Below are positions 32,201 to 38,526 of a stretch of 38,526 nucleotides of DNA, piece after piece; position 1 is the stretch's first letter, and each line of letters starts with the position of its first letter. Origin of the DNA: an uncultured Lachnospiraceae bacterium (GTDB lineage: Bacteria; Bacillota; Clostridia; Lachnospirales; Lachnospiraceae). The notes beneath the pieces are model-generated. The model had not been told where the DNA came from, did no database searches, and was given only the letters and a program-made list of their open reading frames with translations. The translations under genes and the position numbers were made by a program. The stretch is taken from positions 1-38,526 of the forward strand of contig CANRJM010000020.1 in the NCBI GenBank assembly GCA_947630925.1. The letters are read 5' to 3'.

Positions 32201-34031
32201 GTGTGCAGCCTGCAAAAGCAAAAGCGCCTATCATTACGACTGTGTCCGGAAGCGTCAGGCTCTTTAGGGCAGTGCAGCCGTTAAAAGCATAGTCCGGCAC
32301 TCTCTTCATGCTCTGCGCCCCTCCGCTGAAAGTAACGTTGTTAATATAGGTGCGGTACGCATTCCACGGCACCTCTTCATCACTGCTCCAGTTCTTCGCC
32401 GACAGGTCGTCCGTAATCTCCAGGGTATAACCGGCTGTCTTATCCCCATCCAGCGTATAGTAACCAGAAGAGACGGTTCCGCCCTGCATGTACTTTAAAA
32501 CGTTGCTGTGGGTGCCGTAGTACCCATCCGTGTCCTGTGTCTCTCCGCGGACATAATACTCGCCGCCTTTTGTCGGCACAATTTTCGGATTGCCCCCTAC
32601 GGCTGCTGTAGCGCATGCCTCATCCTTATAATAGCACAGAGTAATGCTGGCGCTGCTGTCATCATTCCGCTGCGCTTGAAAGAGAGTCTTCGGGGACTCA
32701 TCTTTTGCTACCTCCGAAGGTCCTTCGAGGATAAGATGGTTTTCTTTTTTCAGGGTGCTAAAATCGCTTACCACCGTAATCTTGTCCTGATGCGGATAGT
32801 TCTTCCATCTGCCTTCTTTGACCTCTTGGCTTTTGACATAGATTTGCAGGTCCTCCGGCAGTCCGTTAAACGCGCTGGTACTCAATGCTGCAACGGAAAT
32901 ACTCTCATCATACAGCCGCTTCAGGGAAGAAGCGCCGCTAAAGCTTATGCTGGAACCGTCATACCAGACAAGGTTTTTTCGGCTAGCTTCAGGCGGAAAC
33001 GGTCCCTTAACGCCTATCAGCTTTGTAGAAGTAGACAGGTCAAGTGCGGCCACTCCCTCTGCGCTCACTGCATTTGGCGCATCTAAAAATAACAGATTGG
33101 GACAATTAAGCAACAGTTTGAGCGATACCGTACAACTTGTAAAGCTCGGAAGGGAAACATCCATCAAATTGGTACATCCATCGAAACAAAAACCGTATTC
33201 TACCTTCTGCAGTTTTGGGAAAGAAATACTTTTTAATGATGTACAACCTTGAAACATCCTGGCACTTGTGAATGTGGTAACCTGCGGCAGATCTACTTTC
33301 TCTAACGCCGTACAACCGGAAAAGTTAGGTCCTCCGCCCCCCATGGTAATGATTTTGGGCATGCTTACTGTCTTCAAATTTGGACAATCAATAAAAGCAC
33401 CCGTATCATCTGTCAGATCTTCAAAAGCAACCTCTTTAAATCCTGTCTTTTCAAAGCAGTAATTCTTAATACTCTGCAGCTTTTCTATTCCCGTAATCGT
33501 ATCCAATGCCGTACAGCCGGAAAAGGCATAGCGGTCGATGGTTGTGACAGACGATTGCGAAATATCGATTTCTTTTAGATTCGTATAGTCCTTATAAAAG
33601 TTATATCTTCCAATCTCACTGATCCTGCCTTTCACTATAAGCTTTACAATGTGTGAGGCATAGTCATTCCAGGGATCCAAAGTATACGTTGACTGACCGC
33701 TATCCGACATTGCAGTATCTCCAGCCGGATCAAACTTTGGTCCTTCTTCAATGGTAAGGACGCCATCCGCTGTGATGGAATAGGACATGTCATTGCTGCT
33801 TCCGTAGATTTTTCCCTTAACCCCGTCCGCAGGAATAGGAGAACTCGTCGGCGCTGCAGTCTCTTCTATAGCTGCTTCCATAATCTTCATATTCTGCTGT
33901 GCCGACGTATTTGATACGGATGCGGACGCATTCTGTGCCGACATATCTGATGCGGACGCAGACGCCTCTACCGGCAGGGTTCCGCAGATGAGCGCCGCTG
34001 CCACGGCAAAGCTGATGATTTGTTTTCGCAT
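29298..34031 (-). CDS. Giant secreted BspA-type leucine-rich-repeat protein with FIVAR repeats and a Pro-rich linker
   Basis: The product has 1577 residues. Residues 1-26 are a signal peptide, and Ser/Ala-rich sequence follows to about 60. LRR_5-type repeats (x-x-I-x-x-x-A-F-x-G-C-x-x-L) occur in two blocks, about 110-410 and 530-970, with a small domain in between. After a beta-rich segment, two FIVAR-type helical repeats of 67 residues follow (about 1212-1340). A linker with repeated NTPAPGP/NTPVPGP units comes at about 1345-1397, and a lysine-rich LRR tail from about 1400 to 1577. No LPxTG sorting signal or S-layer module is visible, so the basic tail may bind the wall. The start ATG 34031 follows AGGAGG. 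It is probably an adhesin or matrix protein. The ligand is unknown. Confidence 0.88.
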   Translation of the reverse strand: MRKQIISFAVAAALICGTLPVEASASASDMSAQNASASVSNTSAQQNMKIMEAAIEETAAPTSSPIPADGVKGKIYGSSNDMSYSITADGVLTIEEGPKFDPAGDTAMSDSGQSTYTLDPWNDYASHIVKLIVKGRISEIGRYNFYKDYTNLKEIDISQSSVTTIDRYAFSGCTALDTITGIEKLQSIKNYCFEKTGFKEVAFEDLTDDTGAFIDCPNLKTVSMPKIITMGGGGPNFSGCTALEKVDLPQVTTFTSARMFQGCTSLKSISFPKLQKVEYGFCFDGCTNLMDVSLPSFTSCTVSLKLLLNCPNLLFLDAPNAVSAEGVAALDLSTSTKLIGVKGPFPPEASRKNLVWYDGSSISFSGASSLKRLYDESISVAALSTSAFNGLPEDLQIYVKSQEVKEGRWKNYPHQDKITVVSDFSTLKKENHLILEGPSEVAKDESPKTLFQAQRNDDSSASITLCYYKDEACATAAVGGNPKIVPTKGGEYYVRGETQDTDGYYGTHSNVLKYMQGGTVSSGYYTLDGDKTAGYTLEITDDLSAKNWSSDEEVPWNAYRTYINNVTFSGGAQSMKRVPDYAFNGCTALKSLTLPDTVVMIGAFAFAGCTQWKSEISLKNAELGEAALKDCASLSGSVEWSNTITEIPKECFMGTGIRTVTIPQSVRTFGKSCFQDSKVTALTIPEGVTSLSNYFASGCTELANITIPESCTSINDHAFYGCSALKEVRLPKVTSTGSYAFAECTSLNKVEVLAENPSRIGDSHCFENCTALATVVYPDTVSGSSVRVADYAFKGCTSLKQITIPQGVISVGKESFAGSGLTSISFPDSVKDLGEHAFQGDKALESVELSHVQNMKRQVFFNCTALKKVTLPDNEVSSEHLADDTSNSIFYGCPLSDVVFPKGFTTLFPSLFSDSGLKKIVIPETVTKIQGYKGMRDGLFSGCNNLEYVEFEKTDYDAESLQGTYCYQSVLGSGNTTDCAELMFDDCNRDFLVVADGTTYDILSTFQNKETGGCIDWSNASSTYAEWKKKINAANRNAGWDGHLIKRSNVTAITNIEETKYKKEDVFNYRDASQEENFTSTTCDFNSGTGFKKGGFIEDIRMTDTNLGDAAYLKLDFTADDAVMKEQDVVQSLFKIKASSHSIFSVGQIYSILAGHAAGSDGAYTAYVPLKTMFDSMYSDDEITEINLFFAQAEPEITLTGLTILTEITPEEQARQQLAQSIEEAAGMDLTGYTEESAANLKNALEAAKAIDENASLEEVNAALSALRDAVNGLTTEEQQARQQLAQSIEEAAGMDLTGYTEESATNLKNALEAAKAIDENASAEEVTQALNALRDAINGLVKKSEATPSPTPGTNNTPAPGPSNTPVPGPSNTPAPGPDNTPAPGGNVTPAPGGNQNQDTVQTDGLAKGKTFTAGSLKYQVTKAATITSVSKKKTAGIVTVVGLAKKTASSVSVNNTVANGSAFYQVTALGKKAFQNAKKLKKATLGSSIKTIPASAFAGCKKLTAVTAAGVTKIEKSAFKGDKALKKLTLKKKLVSVKKGAFKGCKKKIKVSGGTKKVCKANIKKLKKSGYKKFR
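30009..30397 (-). repeat. Tandem 201-bp repeat coding for two FIVAR modules
   Basis: Two nearly identical 201-bp units (30009-30209 and 30210 to about 30397) lie head to tail inside the LRR gene. Each encodes a 67-residue helical module containing AGMDLTGYTEESA and NLKNALEAAKAIDENAS. The low divergence suggests a recent duplication or ongoing homogenisation. Confidence 0.85.
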
Positions 34032-34124
34032 AATTTTCCTCCTTTTTTTGCACCATGGCATAGCAAAGATCCCGCCTTAAGAACAGGCAGAACAAGAAAC
34101 TTTTCCACACAATAGCGCTGTTAT

Positions 34125-34142
34125 TTAAATATCGATATTTAA
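34125..34142. promoter_or_regulatory. Perfect 18-bp palindrome upstream of the LRR gene
   Basis: TTAAATATCGATATTTAA is its own reverse complement and lies 94 bp before the LRR start codon. A TTTACA at about 34155 on the minus strand could be a -35 box, which would put the palindrome over the promoter core. It is probably a dimeric repressor or activator site. A weaker ATTTCTC/GAGAAAT repeat lies at about 34173-34188. Confidence 0.5.
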
Positions 34143-34273
34143 GTTTGTATTGTAAATTATTTGTTCATATTTCTCAAGAGAAATCTCTTATTTTTTGCGC
34201 TATTATGGGCTAAATTTTTATTATGAACTGTTTGTTAACATTTTTTAAATTTTTTTTATTTTGCAAAAAACTT

Positions 34274-34302
34274 AAAAAAAAAAGCGCTCAAGGCGCTTTT
34301 TT
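34274..34302 (-). terminator. Terminator after the alkyltransferase-like gene
   Basis: GCGC (34284-34287) and GCGC (34293-34296) pair around TCAAG, extended by long flanking A and T runs. It overlaps the last base of the stop codon of the preceding gene and ends the glgB-alkyltransferase transcript. The A/T runs allow termination in both directions. Confidence 0.75.
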
Positions 34303-34625
34303 CATTCAAATATTCCAACTGACCACCGATATCGCTCCATATCGACATGACCATAGACAAATTTGATTCCATCCGCTTCCAACAACTCTCTCTGCCGGCC
34401 CTCGCCGCCAAAAACATAAGCGGGCGCAACTCTTCCTTTGCTGTTGACAACGCGATAACAGGGAATGCCCTCCGGATCTGGATTGACATGCAGCGCATTG
34501 CCAACCGTCCTTGCCCAGTTTGCATTTCCCGCCAGATACGCTACCTGCTTATATGTGGCAACATAGCCTTTTGGAATCTGACGAACCACATCATATATTT
34601 TTTCATATGTTCCTTTTGTTGTCAT
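34302..34625 (-). CDS. MGMT-family O6-alkylguanine DNA-binding domain protein
   Basis: The product has 107 residues and consists only of the C-terminal DNA-binding domain of O6-methylguanine methyltransferases. It contains YDVVRQIPKGYVATYKQVAYLAG, RTVGNALHVNPDPEGIPCYRVV and SKGRVAPAYVFGG. The active-site motif reads PCYRV instead of the usual PCHRV, so the acceptor cysteine is present but the following histidine is tyrosine. It may be a methyltransferase of reduced activity or an alkyltransferase-like damage-recognition protein. ATG 34625 follows GGATAGG by eight bases. TTG 34631 is too close. It begins ten bases after glgB, whose last codons contain its ribosome site. Confidence 0.85.
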   Translation of the reverse strand: MTTKGTYEKIYDVVRQIPKGYVATYKQVAYLAGNANWARTVGNALHVNPDPEGIPCYRVVNSKGRVAPAYVFGGEGRQRELLEADGIKFVYGHVDMERYRWSVGIFE

Positions 34626-34634
34626 AACCAATAC

Positions 34635-36863
34635 CTATCCTTTATAATCAAACCGATATACCGTCACAGACAATGGCGGTAAATGCATTGCAATTGAATA
34701 CTCCCTGCCGTCGCACGCCTTCTTTTTCGCCATAACAGTCTTGCTGTTTTTGACACCGATACCGCCGAAACGTTCTTCATCAGAAGAAAGAATCTGCGTA
34801 TACTTTCCGGCGCAAGGCACTCCTGTGCAGAAGTCGTCATACTGAACCGGTGTGAAGTTACAGATGAAAAGAAGTTGATCCTTTTTCAAAGTACCGCGTC
34901 TGACAAAGCTGACCGTACTCATCTGGTTATTCTCACAGCTCATCCATTCAAATCCCATTGTATCATAGTCATTAATATACATTGCATCATACTTCTGATA
35001 CAACCTATTTAGTTCTTTCACATAATCCTGCATCTGTTTGTTACGGGCCTCATCCAAAAGCTCCCAATCCAGACTGCGCTTCTCACTCCACTCACGGTAC
35101 TGTGCAAACTCCTGTCCCATGAATAAAAGCTTTTTGCCCGGATGCCCATACATAAATCCATATGCTGTACGGAGATTGGCAAATTTATCGTCTAATTCTC
35201 CCGGCATTTTATTAATCATGGAACCCTTGCCATGTACTACTTCATCATGCGACAGCACCTGAATAAAGTTCTCACTATACGCATACTGCATGCTAAATGT
35301 AAGCCGTTGGTGATTGTTTGACCGAAAATAAGGGTCTAACCGCATATACTCCAAAAAATCATTCATCCAACCCATATTCCATTTAAAGAGGAATCCCAGA
35401 CCGCCTAAGGCAACCGGAGAAGTAACTCCTGCCCACGCCGTTGACTCCTCAGCAATGGTTAAAGTGCCCGGAGCCTGTATTTCAAACTGCTCGTTCATGT
35501 GATGGAATAGACGGATTGCATCATAATTTTCCTTGCCGCCCTCTTCATTTGGAAGCCACTCTCCATCATTCTTGCCATAATCCAAATATAACATTGATGC
35601 TACCGCATCCACGCGAAGGCCGTCAACATGAAATTTCTTTAACCAGAACAAACCATTTGCCAGCAGAAAGTTCTCAACTTCACGCTTGCCGTAATTAAAA
35701 ATCAACGTTCCCCAGTGCGGATGCTCGCCTCTCCGCTTGTCCGGATGCTCATATAAAGGCTGCCCTGCAAAGTTTGCAAGTCCATGCGCATCCCTTGGGA
35801 AATGAGCCGGAACCCAGTCAAGAATAACGGCAATCCCCTTCTGATGCATATAATCCACAAAATACATAAAGTCCTGCGGTTCGCCATATCTTCTGGTCGG
35901 CGCATAATAACCGGTTACCTGATACCCCCAGGAACCATCAAAAGGATGTTCTGCAATTCCCATCAACTCAATATGCGTATATCCCATTTCCAAAACATAC
36001 TCTGCGAGCATTGGCGCCAGCTCACGATAGTTGTAGAAACCGTCCTCTGTTCCATCCTCTTTCTTTTTCCATGAACCGAGATGTACTTCATAAATAGAGA
36101 TCGGCTTTTTGCGTAAAGAATTTCTTGTTTCTTTCTCTCTTCCCGTCATCCACTCTTTATCTGACCAGTGAAATGCCCTGATATCAGCTACAACAGACGC
36201 ATTATTCGGTCGCAGTTCCGCGCAATTTGCATATGGATCTGCTTTCATCAGGATATCCCCTGAGCGCGTCAGAATCTGATATTTATATACCGCTCCCGCT
36301 GAAACTCCCGGTATAAAGATTTCATAAATGCCGGACACCTCTAATGTCCGCATCGGATGCAGCCTGCCATCCCACATATTAAAATTCCCAACTACACTGA
36401 TGGCTCTGGCATGCGGCGCCCATACGGCAAAATACACGCCCTCCACGCCATGAATCGTCATAGGGTGCGCGCCTAGCTTGTCATAAATCTGGTAATGTCT
36501 TCCCTCCGCAAATAAATACAAATCATCACTGCTGATCTGCGGCCGGAAAGAATAAGGATCGGCAGTTACTACGATATCCTCTTCACTATACTGAATATGG
36601 AGCAGATAATCGGAATCGTACTTTTTCCCTTCCACGTATAAGCCAAAAAAGCCGCTTCCTTTTTCCACTTCCTCTAATTCAATTTTATGTTGACGCTTGC
36701 TATCCGTAACAAAAATCCTCTGCGCCTCCGGACGATACACCGTAAAGACCTGCCCTTGTCCAAATTCATGTAACCCCAACAAATTATGCGGCGCATTATG
36801 CTGCCCTGCAAGCAGCTCATCATACTCAACCCAATTGATCCACTGGTCCAATTTTTCCTGCAT
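34635..36863 (-). CDS. glgB: 1,4-alpha-glucan branching enzyme
   Basis: The product has 742 residues, the size of two-CBM48 branching enzymes. The N-terminal carbohydrate-binding modules lie at about 20-110 and 130-230 (VYFAVWAPHARAISVVGNFN). The GH13 barrel shows region I (ILDWVPAHF), the nucleophile in GLRVDAVASM, the acid/base glutamate in LTIAEESTAW and the last catalytic aspartate in VLSHDEVVHGK. The C-terminal all-beta domain ends in PPLSVTVYRF. It makes alpha-1,6 branches in glycogen. No other glg gene is in the window. The start ATG 36863 has a weak upstream site. It is followed by the MGMT-family gene. Confidence 0.95.
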   Translation of the reverse strand: MQEKLDQWINWVEYDELLAGQHNAPHNLLGLHEFGQGQVFTVYRPEAQRIFVTDSKRQHKIELEEVEKGSGFFGLYVEGKKYDSDYLLHIQYSEEDIVVTADPYSFRPQISSDDLYLFAEGRHYQIYDKLGAHPMTIHGVEGVYFAVWAPHARAISVVGNFNMWDGRLHPMRTLEVSGIYEIFIPGVSAGAVYKYQILTRSGDILMKADPYANCAELRPNNASVVADIRAFHWSDKEWMTGREKETRNSLRKKPISIYEVHLGSWKKKEDGTEDGFYNYRELAPMLAEYVLEMGYTHIELMGIAEHPFDGSWGYQVTGYYAPTRRYGEPQDFMYFVDYMHQKGIAVILDWVPAHFPRDAHGLANFAGQPLYEHPDKRRGEHPHWGTLIFNYGKREVENFLLANGLFWLKKFHVDGLRVDAVASMLYLDYGKNDGEWLPNEEGGKENYDAIRLFHHMNEQFEIQAPGTLTIAEESTAWAGVTSPVALGGLGFLFKWNMGWMNDFLEYMRLDPYFRSNNHQRLTFSMQYAYSENFIQVLSHDEVVHGKGSMINKMPGELDDKFANLRTAYGFMYGHPGKKLLFMGQEFAQYREWSEKRSLDWELLDEARNKQMQDYVKELNRLYQKYDAMYINDYDTMGFEWMSCENNQMSTVSFVRRGTLKKDQLLFICNFTPVQYDDFCTGVPCAGKYTQILSSDEERFGGIGVKNSKTVMAKKKACDGREYSIAMHLPPLSVTVYRFDYKG

Positions 36864-37036
36864 ACGACATTACCCCCATTGTTCATAATTTTAGTATTTT
36901 ACAATTCATCCCTTTCAAAAATGACCACAAGTCATAACCTATAATTGAAACATCTATATTTTACCATAAAATCCATCTGTTATCTATAAATTTTTGAAGA
37001 ATTGATCAATCAAAATTATGTTAAACCGGTCTTCTC

Positions 37037-38422
37037 CTATTCCGCTATCTTTGCAATCGTTCTTTTGTTAATCCGGTGCATAAATCCCAGAGAAAGCAAT
37101 GCCGATAACCCTTCGGCTATCAAAAAGGTAAACCAGATCAGCCATATATTCCCGGAAGAATGTATGGCAATCTGCGAAAATCCCCATGCAACCGGCAAAA
37201 CAAACAGGCACTGCCTGCAGACAGAAACCGCCAGTGACTCCAAACCGGCATCAAGCGCCTGAAAAATGCCCTGAAACGCAATATTCGCGCCCGCAAACAG
37301 AAAACTCAGCGATACAATCCGCATCGCGTCAATGCAAAGTTTCTGTGTCTCTCCGGATAAGCCAAATACTGCTGAAAACGGTTGTGCAAATATTTCCAAT
37401 GCAAATAGACCTGCTGCCATAATAAGCATCGTATAGAGCATTCCATACCGGATGCCCTCTTGAATCCTCTTTTTGCTCCTCATTCCGTGATTAAAAGATA
37501 CTATCGGCGTGATGGCATCGCGGAGTCCAAAGGCTGCAAAAAGAATGAACTGCTGAATTTTATAATACAAACCATATGCAGTTACTACCGTTTCATCAAT
37601 TTTGACAAATATGATATTTAAACCATATGTCATAACCGACATCAATGCCTGTGCAATAATTGCTGGAAGACCGATTGCATATATCTGGCGTATAATCTTT
37701 GCAGAAGGCTTTAAATTGGATAGACGGTTGCTGATTTCCCTGTTGTATTTCAGATGAAAGATAACAGCCAGAACAAGCGCCGCTATCTGACCAAGTACAG
37801 TCGCATATGCCGCGCCCCGTACTCCCATGGCGGGCAGTCCCAAATATCCGTATATCATAATCGGATCCAATATCATATTAACCACTGCGCCGCATATTTG
37901 CGCAATAGTAGAATACAAGGAACGTCCTGTTGCCTGCAGCAGCTTCTCATATATGGAGAAAAATACAATGCCAAAGGATATCACGCAGCAAATCTGCAAA
38001 TATTCGACCGCCATTTTTGCAATTTGGGAATTAGCAGTCTGTGAACGGATGTATATTCCTGCTCCAAAAATGCCAAACAAAAGAAATACAAGATAAATGA
38101 GGATTCCCAAAAAGACAGCGTTACCTGCAGCGCGGCTCGCTTTTCTGTAGTCCTGCTGCCCAAGGCTTTTGGCGATCAATGCATTCATTCCAACACCGGT
38201 ACCGATTCCAATGGCTACCATCAGCATTTGCACAGGAAACGCCAACGTCAAAGCGTTAAGCGCAGCTTCTCCCGTCCCCTGCATATTTGATACAAAAGCG
38301 CTGTCAACAATATTGTAGACTGCCTGCAGCATCATAGACAGAATCATCGGAATGCCCATTGTCAATAACAGTTTATGAACCGGCATTATGCCCATTTTGT
38401 TTGTTGCTTTCTTTTCTTCCAT
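37037..38422 (-). CDS. MATE-family efflux transporter
   Basis: The product has 461 residues with about 12 membrane segments in two repeats, as in MATE exporters. Typical segments are GIPMILSMMLQAVYNIVDSAFVS (about residues 22-44), GTGVGMNALIAKSLG (about 80), a PIMIYGYLGLPAMGVRGAA loop (about 185) and a second-half GLPAIIAQALMSVMTYGLN (about 250). It exchanges cations for drugs or metabolites across the membrane. I choose ATG 38422, ten bases after AGAGAGG. The open frame continues to 38452, where it enters a group II intron boundary. The intron lies about 30 bp upstream of the start, so it may separate the gene from its original promoter. Confidence 0.9.
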   Translation of the reverse strand: MEEKKATNKMGIMPVHKLLLTMGIPMILSMMLQAVYNIVDSAFVSNMQGTGEAALNALTLAFPVQMLMVAIGIGTGVGMNALIAKSLGQQDYRKASRAAGNAVFLGILIYLVFLLFGIFGAGIYIRSQTANSQIAKMAVEYLQICCVISFGIVFFSIYEKLLQATGRSLYSTIAQICGAVVNMILDPIMIYGYLGLPAMGVRGAAYATVLGQIAALVLAVIFHLKYNREISNRLSNLKPSAKIIRQIYAIGLPAIIAQALMSVMTYGLNIIFVKIDETVVTAYGLYYKIQQFILFAAFGLRDAITPIVSFNHGMRSKKRIQEGIRYGMLYTMLIMAAGLFALEIFAQPFSAVFGLSGETQKLCIDAMRIVSLSFLFAGANIAFQGIFQALDAGLESLAVSVCRQCLFVLPVAWGFSQIAIHSSGNIWLIWFTFLIAEGLSALLSLGFMHRINKRTIAKIAE

Positions 38423-38451
38423 AAATATATAACCTCTCTTTTCTATTATCA

Positions 38452-38526
38452 ATCGAGTAGGAGGAATTTCTCTTAAATGAGAAATTCCGACCTCTCACAC
38501 CACCGTGCGTACCGTTCGGTACACGG
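38452..38526 (-). mobile_element. Group II intron, 3' end (domains V and VI), continuing beyond the window
   Basis: On the minus strand the sequence begins at the window edge with CCGTGTACC-GAAC-GGTA-CG-CACGG. That is a domain V hairpin with a two-base bulge, followed by GTGGTGTGAGAGG. Next comes the domain VI-like stem GGAATTTCTC-ATTTAA-GAGAAATTCC and the typical end CCTACTCGAT. The intron 3' boundary lies near 38452, ending in AT as group II introns do. The catalytic triad of domain V and the reverse transcriptase gene, if present, would lie to the right of the window. Confidence 0.78.

Overview
The window looks like a chromosome segment of a low-to-medium GC, strictly anaerobic gut Firmicute, most likely in the Lachnospiraceae (Clostridia). 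The evidence is a complete pst-phoU-phoPR phosphate operon with direct-repeat Pho boxes, a T-box in front of metG, an agrBD-type cyclic peptide quorum-sensing locus, the paired radical-SAM/DUF4130 DNA-repair genes, a BspA-type leucine-rich-repeat surface protein and a GH25 lysozyme. The taxonomic call is an inference from gene content only.

Layout. Positions 1-764 hold the 5' part of a lipoprotein esterase that runs off the left edge, followed by a LysR regulator. Positions 2.1-6.5 kb form an AT-rich, decayed accessory zone: an alpha/beta hydrolase with a gap and frameshift, a GNAT acetyltransferase lacking its middle, a Nudix stub, a truncated PIN toxin beside an intact RelB-like antitoxin, a gene broken over three frames, and an intact AbrB/PIN toxin-antitoxin pair. 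Positions 6.66-13.2 kb are the phosphate operon (pstS-pstC-pstA-pstB-phoU-phoP-phoR), with genes overlapping or nearly so and Pho boxes upstream of pstS. Positions 13.4-16.8 kb are an agr-type locus: AgrC-like kinase, a response regulator reduced to half a LytTR domain, an XRE gene with a gap, then agrD, agrB and a second XRE gene on the other strand. Positions 16.9-21.5 kb carry redox and stress genes (iron-sulfur flavoprotein, ferredoxin-type aldo/keto reductase, TspO, Cu/Zn superoxide dismutase) and a coiled-coil protein. Positions 21.8-27.3 kb are housekeeping genes: metG with its T-box, the DNA-repair pair and a HAD phosphatase. Positions 27.7-34.0 kb encode two large secreted proteins. 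Positions 34.3-38.4 kb hold an alkyltransferase-like gene, glgB and a MATE transporter. The right edge cuts into the 3' end of a group II intron.

The most interesting signal is a roughly 160-nt structured 5'-leader element present twice (4421-4583 and 21492-21650). The copies sit directly in front of two unrelated genes, the RelB-like antitoxin and the coiled-coil protein. Both keep the same hairpins, a 9-bp loop-to-downstream pseudoknot, and a Shine-Dalgarno that could be hidden by an alternative 4-bp helix. The differences between copies mostly preserve pairing, with added or missing side hairpins. This looks like a translational control element or a modular mobile RNA element, and I cannot assign it to a class I know.

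A second theme is that at least six accessory genes lack an internal or terminal block compared with their families while the flanking sequence is well kept. One is the response regulator of the agr locus, so that circuit is probably uncoupled even though its peptide, processing protease and receptor kinase look intact.
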